Source of the DNA: Vibrio fortis
GTDB taxonomy: Bacteria > Pseudomonadota > Gammaproteobacteria > Enterobacterales > Vibrionaceae
Assembly (NCBI RefSeq): GCF_000695685.1
Contig: NZ_JFFR01000002.1
Coordinates: 744,001-808,000 of the forward strand
Direction: 5' to 3'
DNA length: 64,000 nucleotides
Made by a program: the position numbers and the translations under genes. Every line of letters starts with the position of its first letter. Positions within the stretch are counted from its first letter, which is position 1. Below, piece by piece: positions 7,042 through 15,055 of the stretch. Under the pieces are notes generated by a model. That model ran no database searches and was not told the DNA's origin. It worked only from the letters and a program-made list of their open reading frames with translations.

Positions 7042-8067
7042 TTAGTTCGTGTTATCACACCGACTCCGACCGACATTCGAAAGCACATAACAGGTATCTT
7101 TATGCCTAAAAAAGTAAACATCAATAGGATATTCAGGCCCACTTTTCTCTATATGCTCAAGTAAAATATCTAACGCCACATCAGAAACGGATTCTATGTA
7201 CCTTCTCCATAATATCTGGAGCCGTTTGTTTACTGTAATCTGATCTGTTTTGGCAATAATGCCTCTAGAACAAATTAAGTGTTTTTCTAACAACTTGCTT
7301 CGTATTAACTGGGAAACCAATTCATCAAAAAGATGGTGGACCCTCCCCGCTAATCTGTGACGATTTATCTCTTCAATATTTAGAACCGGGGTAGATTGAT
7401 ACTTTGTTTGGATGTTGTGTATGCAGGAGTTAAGTTCTCTGTTACTCACTAATGATCCCGCATCAAACCTCCAAAGAGCTATGTTCTTGCTTGTAAATTT
7501 TTCGGGATTCATGATGCAGATAGATGCAACTTTTTTATACAAAGAAGGAGCATTCCCACCAGGCACAAATTTGATTATGTACCCGTCATCTATAAGCTCA
7601 TCTTTGTAACGACGTAGCCTCTGTACCGTCATTCCGGTGATAGAGGAGAGATGAGAAAAACTAACACGTTCAATGATGCCTAGTTCATCAGTCAAAGAAA
7701 CTAATACAGCTCTAAGAAGCCGCTTCGCTAACACTTCAGCACGCTCACCTGTTAGGGCAGTTCCAATACCTAGCATTGCTAGTATTGAAATCAACTTCTC
7801 TTCAGGTTGCGCCTGAGAACTATCAAAACCGACTGGATGAGCGATAGCATACGATGACTGCTCATCGTTAAAAATCACCTTATCAGCTGCATATAAGCGA
7901 GCTACAGAGCCACGAACTGTAGACTCTTTTATCTTTAACTTTTCAGACAAAGATGCAATTGATAGGGACACATTTCTTTGTTCTCTAGTACACCAAATCC
8001 AATGTAAGTATACGACTTTGTCCTGCGGCTTAAGTCCTTTCCATGACTGGAGAATTAAACTAATCAT
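7042..8067 (-). CDS. Hypothetical 341-aa protein with winged-helix motifs
   Basis: I do not recognise the family. Residues about 28-65 (SLSIASLSEKLKIKESTVRGSVARL) look like a helix-turn-helix, and a second similar unit occurs around 135-165 (FSHLSSITGMTVQRLRRYKDELIDDGYI), so two winged-helix domains are likely. The C-terminal 150 residues are rich in charged residues and show no enzyme motif. It could be a transcription factor or a replication initiator with two winged helices; the neighbouring Gp2-like gene on the same strand is compatible with either. ATG 8067 is the first start; no strong Shine-Dalgarno is seen. It is divergent from the MatP-like gene, with operator-like repeats between them. 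Confidence 0.75.
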   Translation of the reverse strand: MISLILQSWKGLKPQDKVVYLHWIWCTREQRNVSLSIASLSEKLKIKESTVRGSVARLYAADKVIFNDEQSSYAIAHPVGFDSSQAQPEEKLISILAMLGIGTALTGERAEVLAKRLLRAVLVSLTDELGIIERVSFSHLSSITGMTVQRLRRYKDELIDDGYIIKFVPGGNAPSLYKKVASICIMNPEKFTSKNIALWRFDAGSLVSNRELNSCIHNIQTKYQSTPVLNIEEINRHRLAGRVHHLFDELVSQLIRSKLLEKHLICSRGIIAKTDQITVNKRLQILWRRYIESVSDVALDILLEHIEKSGPEYPIDVYFFRHKDTCYVLSNVGRSRCDNTN

Positions 8068-8130
8068 GATTATCGCACTTCAAATATAATACCTATTAAG
8101 TTTATAGTATCATAATTTTTGACACGTCAT

Positions 8131-8155
8131 AGCTTACATGTAAAGCTACATGTAA
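8131..8155. promoter_or_regulatory. Tandem ACATGTAA operator-like repeats
   Basis: AGCTTACATGTAA (8131-8143) is followed immediately by AGCTACATGTAA (8144-8155). Each contains the palindrome core ACATGT. They sit in the intergenic region between the divergent 341-aa winged-helix gene and the MatP-like gene, where a repressor would be expected to bind. Confidence 0.45.
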
Positions 8156-8178
8156 CATTTAAATATAAAGAGAAAATA

Positions 8179-8769
8179 ATGACTAAGGAAATGGAAGACT
8201 TTAGGTGTTGGACTGATTTTCAGAACAAGAAGATGACCAAGTGGCTGGCTGAATACTTTATTAAAAAAGGGATACCGAGAAGACTTCCGTCTGTAGACAA
8301 CATAATTGCTAACCCTCTAGAACAGAGCATCTTAGAGCAAGCGGAACGTTACTTTTCCAGGACTGAAGAGCAGGCTCAAAGACAAAAAAAACTGTCGAAG
8401 ATGAAGAGTTCTTGGACACAATACTGCCGAAGAAAAACAAGAGAAAGAAAAGTACATACTGTCTATGTTGATGACAAAACTCACACAGTTCTCAAGAAGG
8501 TTAAAAAGAAATATCGATTAGATAATTTAGGCCAAGCTGTAGAATCAATTATCGATGGAGCGGCACTTAAAAGAGAGATTCAAAGGCTAGAAAATGCGAA
8601 TGGCTTATTACAAAAAAAGCTCAAAGACCTCCATATATTGCAGGAGAGCAACCGACAGAAAGAGATTCAGTTACGAGAAATGCATGATAAAACTGAGTCG
8701 CTAGAGCAAAGAAATCTGATGCTAACAAAAGCGCTAGATCAACTGGCTAGCTCATTAAGGTCCGAATAG
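8179..8769 (+). CDS. MatP-like ribbon-helix-helix / coiled-coil protein
   Basis: The 196-aa product is very basic, with three parts: an N-terminal helical region, a central basic segment (SWTQYCRRKTRERKVHT) leading to VYVDDKTHTVLKKVKKKY, and LGQAVESIIDGA, followed by about 70 residues of heptad-rich coiled coil. The central part parallels the order in MatP, where a basic helix, a single strand plus helix (ribbon-helix-helix) and a C-terminal coiled coil bind matS DNA as a dimer. The relation to MatP is inferred by eye and may only be structural. ATG 8179 with AAAGAGA upstream is preferred to a start at 8119. It could organise or segregate the element's DNA or act as a regulator. Confidence 0.7.
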   Translation: MTKEMEDFRCWTDFQNKKMTKWLAEYFIKKGIPRRLPSVDNIIANPLEQSILEQAERYFSRTEEQAQRQKKLSKMKSSWTQYCRRKTRERKVHTVYVDDKTHTVLKKVKKKYRLDNLGQAVESIIDGAALKREIQRLENANGLLQKKLKDLHILQESNRQKEIQLREMHDKTESLEQRNLMLTKALDQLASSLRSE

Positions 8770-9011
8770 TTCCAGTCAATCAGCCCCGTAACCGTTGTAT
8801 ATATTCGTCAAGCGTTAACTCGTAAGAAACATTGCTCTTGAGAATATAATCTACAGTCAATTTACCTTATATACTACAGACACTATTACGGGTGGTTAAA
8901 AATAGAAACAATCGCAAAAATAAAAATTAGCTCATTGATATAAAACACTTTGGATTAAAATTAACATTCAGATCCAGAATGGAGAGCATCAGCACTCCAC
9001 TACATCATGCA

Positions 9012-9203
9012 CTATCGGCTGACTACTCTATCAACCACCCAGGCTTGGACCTCAGACTCCACCCAAGCCACAGCTCTATCACCAAGTGACACCTGCTTTG
9101 GAAACTGTTGTTTTTCTATAGAGCGATACATACTAGATCTTGATAATCCAGTCATCGCGAGTACTTCATTTAGGCGGATCAAACGAATCGGTTTGTTTGG
9201 CAT
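9012..9203 (-). CDS. AlpA-family transcriptional regulator (island copy 2)
   Basis: A 63-aa AlpA-type protein. IRLIRLNEVLAMTGLSRS, then SMYRSIEKQQFPKQVSLGD and VAWVESEVQAW give the HTH-plus-wing pattern. GAGG lies 9 nt before ATG 9203. It precedes the integrase gene on the same strand, the usual place for a regulator of excision; AlpA-type proteins bind near att sites or activate int. An inverted repeat TCATCAG (9213-9219)/CTGATGA (9235-9241) covers its leader and could be an operator. About 60% of residues match the other copy at 2324-2500 by eye in the HTH core. Confidence 0.92.
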   Translation of the reverse strand: MPNKPIRLIRLNEVLAMTGLSRSSMYRSIEKQQFPKQVSLGDRAVAWVESEVQAWVVDRVVSR

Positions 9204-9212
9204 TATGACACC

Positions 9213-9241
9213 TCATCAGTAAGTAGATTTCACTCTGATGA
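9213..9241. promoter_or_regulatory. Inverted repeat in the alpA copy 2 leader
   Basis: TCATCAG (9213-9219) and CTGATGA (9235-9241) form a perfect 7-bp inverted repeat, 15 bp apart, about 10 bp upstream of the AlpA start codon. It may be an autoregulatory operator. Confidence 0.35.
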
Positions 9242-9319
9242 CATATGCTTGAAAAGATTTGGTATCGATGTCTACTGGCCATCAACTAGAACCGCCTCAT
9301 AGCTCATACAACAAACCGA

Positions 9320-10552
9320 TTAGTTAACCTGCTGTAAGTAACCGCCTCCGGTAACACTGTAACTTCCATAGCTTGATTTCTCGATATGCTCACTCCACCA
9401 AGCCATAAGTTCACGTCGAGATACGAGGTAATCTGTTCTATTGTAGGCTTTACGTATTTGGTTCTTGTCGGTGTGAGCAAGTGCTGCTTCAATCACATCG
9501 GCATCAAAACCTTTTTCGTTAAGAGTGGTACTAGCAAGTGCTCTCATACCGTGAGCTGTGGTCCTATCTTTAAACCCCATCCTACTCAGCGCTTTATTGG
9601 CAGTTTCTGAATCAGTGGGAACTTTGGGGTTGCGGCTCGATGGGAAAATGAATTCCCTATGACCACTAATAGGTTTTATCGCTTCGAGAATAACTAATGT
9701 TTGCATGGTTAATGGAACGACGTGCTCGCGGTTCATCTTCATACGCTCTTTAGGGATAATCCATAGTTGATTCGCCATATCTATCTCTTCCCAGCGAGCA
9801 CCAGATGCCTCATTAGGGCGAACCATGGTGTGGAGTTGCCACTCAATCAAAAAGCGTGTCACATGCTGTATTTTGGCTGTAGCAACGGTACGTATGAGCT
9901 CATACATTTCATGAGGTTGCAGCGCTTTCATATGAACAACTTTGTGCTTCCTAAACACCTCACGAATGCCTGACAATGGATTAGCATGAATCACACCACT
10001 GTTCACGGCATAGTTCATGATCTCGTTCATCAATTGAGCGGTGCGTTTAACCGTTTCAAGTAAGCCTTGATTTTCTACAGGTCGTAAAGCAGCTATTGCA
10101 ATAGGTGCGGTGATCTTACTTACCGGTATGGTACCAAGTTTCGGAAAGGCATAGAGTTCTAGCTTGCGCCAGTTTCCATTGAGAGTTTTCTCTTTAAGTT
10201 GCCCTTCTTTGGTCACCTTCCATTGCTCTGCGACAAGCTTGAATGTCGCGTTTTGTTCAGTGATAGCTTTGGCTTTCTGCTCTGCTTTCGCTAATTGGGG
10301 ATCGATACCATCAGCCAACAACTTTCTTGCTTCGAGGGCTTTCTCTCGAGCCTCAGCGAGAGACATGTCGGGATAGGTACCAAAAGAGAGATAGGTGATT
10401 TTATCCTGACCTGGACGCTTGTAGCGAAATTGCCAAGATCGAGAGTTGCTGGGACGAACGCAGAAGTAGAGATTGCCACCGTCAGATAGTCGATAAAGCT
10501 TCTCTTTGGGTTTTGCTGTTTGGACTTGCCTCGCCGATAATTTATTCGCCAT
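9320..10552 (-). CDS. Island tyrosine integrase (P4/VPI-2 type, DUF4102 N-terminus)
   Basis: The 410-aa protein has the standard P4-type layout: an N-terminal DUF4102 arm-binding domain (residues 1-85, with YRLSDGGNLYFCV and SFGTYPDMSLAEAR), a core-binding domain (100-200) and the catalytic domain. The active site is complete: R245 (MVRPNE), K272 region (ERMKMNREHVVPL), H334 and R337 (AHGMRALA), H360 (LAHTDK) and Y370. It recombines the element with the tRNA-Ser 3' end, which lies about 310 bp upstream of its start. It is transcribed away from the tRNA, as in VPI-2-type islands. The start at ATG 10552 gives the usual family length. The gene is intact, so the island may still be mobile. Confidence 0.95.
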   Translation of the reverse strand: MANKLSARQVQTAKPKEKLYRLSDGGNLYFCVRPSNSRSWQFRYKRPGQDKITYLSFGTYPDMSLAEAREKALEARKLLADGIDPQLAKAEQKAKAITEQNATFKLVAEQWKVTKEGQLKEKTLNGNWRKLELYAFPKLGTIPVSKITAPIAIAALRPVENQGLLETVKRTAQLMNEIMNYAVNSGVIHANPLSGIREVFRKHKVVHMKALQPHEMYELIRTVATAKIQHVTRFLIEWQLHTMVRPNEASGARWEEIDMANQLWIIPKERMKMNREHVVPLTMQTLVILEAIKPISGHREFIFPSSRNPKVPTDSETANKALSRMGFKDRTTAHGMRALASTTLNEKGFDADVIEAALAHTDKNQIRKAYNRTDYLVSRRELMAWWSEHIEKSSYGSYSVTGGGYLQQVN

Positions 10553-10563
10553 ATTGATCCCTC

Positions 10564-10752
10564 AAGTAATACCTGAACTAAGCTGGATAGCAAGAAAATC
10601 TAGGTATTACTTATCACCAATAACTGTCTAAATTACATTGACTTATAGCTAATAACGATAGAGAAAGTGACAACAAAGTAATACCTGAATTAGTGCTCTA
10701 AAGTAATACTAGCATCAGATAGTAAGCCTGGGTATTACTTTAGGTATTACGA
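10564..10752. repeat. Cluster of six AAGTAATACC repeats (integrase/Xis arm-site candidates)
   Basis: The decamer AAGTAATACC or its complement GGTATTACTT occurs at 10564-10573 (+), 10603-10612 (-), 10676-10685 (+), 10701-10710 (+, one mismatch), 10731-10740 (-) and 10743-10752 (-, 8 of 10). Two copies share a longer match ending CTGAA. They fill the gap between the integrase start and the tRNA-Ser attachment site. Confidence 0.7.
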
Positions 10753-10827
10753 AAAACAAACGCTTTTGTGGAACATTATGGAACGCTACAGGATCGTAAC
10801 TTATTGATTTTTATAATCTTAAGATAA

Positions 10828-10853
10828 GAAAAAAGACGCCCTGGGACGTCTTT
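10828..10853 (-). terminator. Intrinsic terminator downstream of tRNA-Ser
   Basis: On the minus strand AAAGACG and CGTCTTT flank a TCCCAGGG loop region and are followed by a run of T. It lies 12 bp past the tRNA 3' end, on the island side. Confidence 0.75.
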
Positions 10854-10864
10854 AAACTTGAATA

Positions 10865-10952
10865 TGGCGGTGAGGGAGGGATTCGAACCCTCGATACGTT
10901 TCCGTATACACACTTTCCAGGCGTGCTCCTTCGGCCACTCGGACACCTCACC
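10865..10952 (-). tRNA. tRNA-Ser(GGA), island attachment site
   Basis: An 88-nt tRNA with an encoded CCA end. The acceptor stem GGTGAGG/CCTCACC, the anticodon loop CTGGAAA (anticodon GGA), a long variable arm (class II, TATACGGAAACGTAT) and a T-loop GGTTCGAATCC are all visible. The 3' end points towards the integrase, and the tRNA is intact. The 3' terminal part (about CCCTCCCTCACCGCCA) is the expected integration core. VPI-2 of V. cholerae also uses a tRNA-Ser gene. The other att copy is outside the window. Confidence 0.95.
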
Positions 10953-10990
10953 AAATTTTGTTGTTAAGCTGTGTTGCTCAACGAGGCGCT

Positions 10991-11019
10991 ACTTTATTGA
11001 TTCTGCTCGCATTGGTCAA
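10991..11019 (-). promoter_or_regulatory. Promoter of tRNA-Ser
   Basis: On the minus strand: -35 TTGACC (11019-11014), a 17-bp spacer, -10 TAAAGT (10996-10991), followed by a GC-rich discriminator GCGCC. This is a typical sigma-70 stable-RNA promoter, about 40 bp before the mature tRNA. Confidence 0.65.
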
Positions 11020-11106
11020 GGGGCATTGTCAAAAAAGTTACCTTAACTAGTCTGTTCGCTTACAAATTAACTCATTCGTTTGAAAACAAACCAAATATCA
11101 ACAAGA

Positions 11107-11556
11107 TTACGCTTGTTGGTAGTAACCCGGTACGCGGAACCATTTACGACACATATCCAAGAAGTAGCCATATAGCACGCCCATGCCGCACGAAATCACT
11201 GCGTTACTGGTTACTGCTGTAACGATTTGATCAGTTGAAGCACCTACCGCGAACAAGATACCTGCATAAACTGGAGACTGGAACAAAACGTACGCAACTA
11301 AATCAGACAGGTTTTTCGCCAATGAACTGTCTGAAATTTTCGCTCCGTTACGTAACACCCAGTCACGAAAAACACCGTAAGGCCATGCGATCGCAATATT
11401 CACAGGGATAGAGAGCGTTCGTGATGCAAGAGACTGTTCAAACGACATACCAGAGATAAAAATCTCAACAATCATGCCAGAGATAAAACAGAAAACTACC
11501 ATAGCAAAAGTATCCGCTGCTGCGTTACGAATACAAAATGGCCCACGAGACTTCAT
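11107..11556 (-). CDS. alaE: L-alanine exporter AlaE
   Basis: The 149-aa inner-membrane protein matches AlaE in length and in motif order: [19 protein letters not shown], then [42 protein letters not shown] and [13 protein letters not shown]. AlaE exports L-alanine (and D-alanine) using the proton gradient and prevents toxic build-up from peptide uptake. Four membrane segments are visible. The reading frame continues to a TTG at 11586, but ATG 11556 yields exactly the usual length. It lies 154 bp beyond the tRNA-Ser 5' end, and is the first backbone gene next to the island. Confidence 0.93.
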   Translation of the reverse strand: MKSRGPFCIRNAAADTFAMVVFCFISGMIVEIFISGMSFEQSLASRTLSIPVNIAIAWPYGVFRDWVLRNGAKISDSSLAKNLSDLVAYVLFQSPVYAGILFAVGASTDQIVTAVTSNAVISCGMGVLYGYFLDMCRKWFRVPGYYQQA

Positions 11557-11803
11557 CGCATAAAACCCAAAATATACCACTGCCAATTCAGTGATTTAGT
11601 AACATATAAAAAGGGCAATTCAACACCCAACCAGATTATGTCACTATTAAAACATAAGATTTGCAGTGATAGATTTCAAATTTAAAATAAAGTTGTAAAT
11701 TTACAACCAGAATTGACAGTAAAACCAGTTACTTCAACCACAAAAACAGATCTAGCTCAATTTTCATTCAAACCGTACTTCATTTACTGTAATTTAAATA
11801 CAA

Positions 11804-14239
11804 TTATTCAACTGGAATATTAACGGTTATTGAGTTGATGAGTTCTTGTGAAGGAAAGCGCCCTTTTGAAAGCTCTTGAATGGCTTGAGTCAACAATGAC
11901 GGAAGCAAAGAATCCTCCGTCGGCTCAATATGGATAAGTAGATTCTCCAACGCAAACGTTGCTAATTCTATACTTTGATCTTCAAGTGCAATGTACAGAG
12001 TCACCAAGAGCTCCTCAGTATTGTCTGGAGCTTTAATCACAGGCTCTTCATTCGACTGTGGTTGAGAGCCATGATATTGATAGAGCTTGTTAGAGAACCT
12101 AAATAGCGCATCATCAAGCTCTCGCTCATCAATGGGTTTAGCGATGATGTAATCTACCCCTGCCCCAATCATTCGTTCACGTGTCTCTTTAAAGACATCG
12201 GCAGTACACCCAAAAATAAGCACCGATGACATATCGTCAGCCAATGCACGTATCGCAGTTGTTGACTCTACGCCGTCCATCACTGGCATGTGATTATCCA
12301 TCAGAATCAAATCAAAGCGCTCAGAAGCCACTGCCTGAATCGCAAGTTCACCGTTTTCAACGCTCTTACAGCTGAAGCCTTTATTGCTCATAAAGGTTTC
12401 AATGATCACCGTATTAGTGCGATTGTCTTCCACAATAAGGACTTTTAAACCTGAGTAGTTAAGCTTCGAGTGTGGTAGGCTTTCGACCTCTCCCGGTTCT
12501 GTAGGCTCAATTCTCAAGTTCACATCAAAACTGGTGCCAATCCCCTCTTCACTGGTTACTTGAATGTCTCCGTCCATTAACTCAGTGATTTTTTTCACAA
12601 TCGCTAACCCAAGCCCGGTACCACCAAAACGACGCGTGGTAGAAGACTCAGCTTGTTCGAATGGATTGAAGATACGTTTTTGAGCTTCTTTAGAGATCCC
12701 AATACCGGTATCACGAACCCGAATGTTCAGGTAGGTGTTGCCATTTCGAGTAACCTCTTTGAAATAAACCTCAACAAAGCCGCGTGAGGTAAATTTCACG
12801 GCGTTATTGAGCAGGTTAAACAGAACCTGACGTAGTCGAGCTTTATCAGAGAAGTACCAACGACCAGCTGGCACTTCGGTGTAGACCTTAAATTGCAGCC
12901 CTTTCTCCGCAGACAAGGTGTAGTAGACACTGTTAATACTGCCAATCAAGGAGTCGAGTGGGAAACGGGTATTATCAAGATCTAACTTACCCTGTTCTAT
13001 CTTAGAGAAGTCCAAGATCTCGTTAAGTAGCGTCATCATATGATCGCCGGATTCGTACAAACTGCGCAAATGTTTCTCTTGCTCGCTGTTTAAAGGCGTC
13101 TTGAGAAGGATTTGAGCGGTACCCAAAACCCCATTCATTGGCGTTCGTATCTCGTGAGAGAGTGTTGCTAGGAAAGCCGTTTTAGCATTGGTTGATGCTT
13201 GCGCCTTTACCTTCTCAGCTTCAAGGAATACTGTTTTTTCATTGAATGTTTTTATCAGGTAACCAATCTCATCTTGGCTCTGATAGTTAACATCTATGAC
13301 GCCTCCCTCTTTGGAGCCATCGACCTTAGCTGCAATCGTGGTAATTGGGCTTATCAGATAGCGATTTAAAAGGTAGTAGCCGGCCATTACACATAAAAGC
13401 AAGAACGGTGCGATACCCCATTCAATGCTCATTACCTGCCTAAACACTTCATCGGCGACTAACAATTTGGAGTTGACGACATCGACTTGCCAATCAAACT
13501 GACCAAATTTATGGTTGCTGATATAGATGCCTTCAACCAGATTGAAATTGTGTGTCACCAATATTTGTTGGTGTTGATCACGTAAAGTAATGCCGAGGTC
13601 GTACTCTTCAGCGTGGCTCTTTATGAAGTTTAAAAGCTCGGTTAACGATAAATCCACCGTCGCGACACCCGAGAACTTACCATCCAAATAAAAAGGGGCT
13701 GAAGCCGTAATCATTTGAATGTGAGTATATGGATCTAAGTAGACATCACTCCAAGATACTGTGCCAACAGGCTTTTTTGCGACAGACGCGTACCATACCT
13801 CTTGGTGATACAGCATCGACTTAGGGTTGTTGTAAGAGAAAAGCTGGTCGATTTTTCCGTCGTCAGCTTTATTAAAGAAGTAGCTGTCTCGTTCTCGATC
13901 TGCTTCATACACATAAGGTTCTGGCCAAATACCAGCACTGATAATGGTATCGTCACTGGTTGCAAGAATCGATTTGAAATGACGAGCCAGCAATTTTGAG
14001 TCAGGTTGAGCTTGTGCAAGGCCCACTAGGCTATGTAAAAAGCCCTCTGAGCTATTAAGTGGTGCCTCAATTAATGATGAAAGGATTTCTGCCCTTAAGT
14101 CTAGGTTCTGCTGGAGCTTGGCTCGTACAGGCGATTCAACAACGAAATAAGTGACACTGCCGATGATGGCAATAAAGGTCGCTAGGTACAATCCAAGCGC
14201 AACCATGCTTTTTTTCTTAAGAGAGGAACGTATCTGCAT
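11804..14239 (-). CDS. Hybrid sensor histidine kinase (dCache-HAMP-HisKA-HATPase-REC)
   Basis: An 811-aa membrane kinase. TM1 lies at about 11-33 and TM2 at 273-292, with a periplasmic dCache sensor between them (WSDVYLDPYTHIQMITAS, then FSGVATVDLSLTELL). It then has a HAMP-like linker, HisKA with the phospho-accepting H362 (ATLSHEIRTPMNG), an HATPase domain with N and G boxes (NLLNNAVKF, DTGIGI, GGTGLGL) and a receiver domain with D648 (LILMDNHMPVMDG). A C-terminal helical tail of about 80 residues lacks an obvious phosphotransfer His. No response regulator or Hpt gene is adjacent, so phosphorelay partners are elsewhere. The ligand is unknown; dCache domains commonly sense small organic molecules. 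Confidence 0.9.
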   Translation of the reverse strand: MQIRSSLKKKSMVALGLYLATFIAIIGSVTYFVVESPVRAKLQQNLDLRAEILSSLIEAPLNSSEGFLHSLVGLAQAQPDSKLLARHFKSILATSDDTIISAGIWPEPYVYEADRERDSYFFNKADDGKIDQLFSYNNPKSMLYHQEVWYASVAKKPVGTVSWSDVYLDPYTHIQMITASAPFYLDGKFSGVATVDLSLTELLNFIKSHAEEYDLGITLRDQHQQILVTHNFNLVEGIYISNHKFGQFDWQVDVVNSKLLVADEVFRQVMSIEWGIAPFLLLCVMAGYYLLNRYLISPITTIAAKVDGSKEGGVIDVNYQSQDEIGYLIKTFNEKTVFLEAEKVKAQASTNAKTAFLATLSHEIRTPMNGVLGTAQILLKTPLNSEQEKHLRSLYESGDHMMTLLNEILDFSKIEQGKLDLDNTRFPLDSLIGSINSVYYTLSAEKGLQFKVYTEVPAGRWYFSDKARLRQVLFNLLNNAVKFTSRGFVEVYFKEVTRNGNTYLNIRVRDTGIGISKEAQKRIFNPFEQAESSTTRRFGGTGLGLAIVKKITELMDGDIQVTSEEGIGTSFDVNLRIEPTEPGEVESLPHSKLNYSGLKVLIVEDNRTNTVIIETFMSNKGFSCKSVENGELAIQAVASERFDLILMDNHMPVMDGVESTTAIRALADDMSSVLIFGCTADVFKETRERMIGAGVDYIIAKPIDERELDDALFRFSNKLYQYHGSQPQSNEEPVIKAPDNTEELLVTLYIALEDQSIELATFALENLLIHIEPTEDSLLPSLLTQAIQELSKGRFPSQELINSITVNIPVE

Positions 14240-14377
14240 ATAGTTTTATTGTTGCTTTTTTATTTAAGCTAGCGACTATATCCAGTTACATCAAGCCTTT
14301 TTAGATTGGGTTTTGATTGCGACAGCAAGATTGGTACTATAAGCACAAATTTGTTTCACCTACTATGGTACTTCAGT

Positions 14378-14947
14378 TTGACACTACAAGAAATTCTTGC
14401 GCTTCCTGAGCTGGAAGGCAAACTCATCACAGAACACAAAACACTTGGCTTTGTGACTGCTATGGCAGCCGCGCCGAACGTGTTAACGCCGCACGAATGG
14501 CTTCCATTCTTATGGGGCGGTGAAGAAGTTGCTCCTTTCACTGATGGCGAACAACTAGAGAGCTATATTGAGCTTATCATTGCGCTTTGGAATGAAACTC
14601 GCCCAGCTTTAATGGAAGGTAACTGGGCTTGGCCACAAGCTTGTCAGTTAGATGAAGAAGAAGTAGTGAACGAAGCAACTCGTGATTTCTGTGAGGGCCT
14701 GCTACAAGGTTGGCAGATTGCTCGTGATGACTGGGAAACCTTGATGCCTGAAGACAGTGAAGACAACGCACTGGTTGGCGGCGTTCTGCTTTCTATCAGC
14801 ATGCTTTACGATCCAGAAACGTCTATTGCGACACTAGCAGAGCAAGGCGTTGAAGGCTTGGATCAGTTTGAAGAGATCTTCAATGCTGTACCCGTTATGC
14901 TTTGTGGCTTGACGCAACGCGGTATCGCTTTGGCTGAAGCTCAATAA
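14378..14947 (+). CDS. YecA/UPF0149 family protein
   Basis: About 189 aa, with the UPF0149 core: TLGFVTAMAAAPNVLTPHEWLPFLWG, then FCEGLLQGWQIARDDW and a C-terminal ALVGGVLLSISMLYDPE. The frame continues upstream to 14306, but homologues begin near LTLQEILALPELEGK, so the TTG at 14378 is chosen; the Shine-Dalgarno is weak and the start is uncertain. The family's function is unclear. Some YecA-related proteins carry a SecA-like metal-binding tail, which is not present here. It is a single-gene unit with its own terminator. Confidence 0.85.
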   Translation: MTLQEILALPELEGKLITEHKTLGFVTAMAAAPNVLTPHEWLPFLWGGEEVAPFTDGEQLESYIELIIALWNETRPALMEGNWAWPQACQLDEEEVVNEATRDFCEGLLQGWQIARDDWETLMPEDSEDNALVGGVLLSISMLYDPETSIATLAEQGVEGLDQFEEIFNAVPVMLCGLTQRGIALAEAQ

Positions 14948-14999
14948 CGAATGACATCGAGCATGCATCACGCGATGATGCAATGAACGAAAGAATGAA

Positions 15000-15024
15000 A
15001 GGCTTCCCATCGGAAGCCTTTTTT
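15000..15024 (+). terminator. Intrinsic terminator after the yecA-like gene
   Basis: AGGCTTCC, loop CATC, GGAAGCCT followed by six T. Confidence 0.9.
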
Positions 15025-15055
15025 GATCTCGTTAACCAAGGATTACTCGGTTCCA

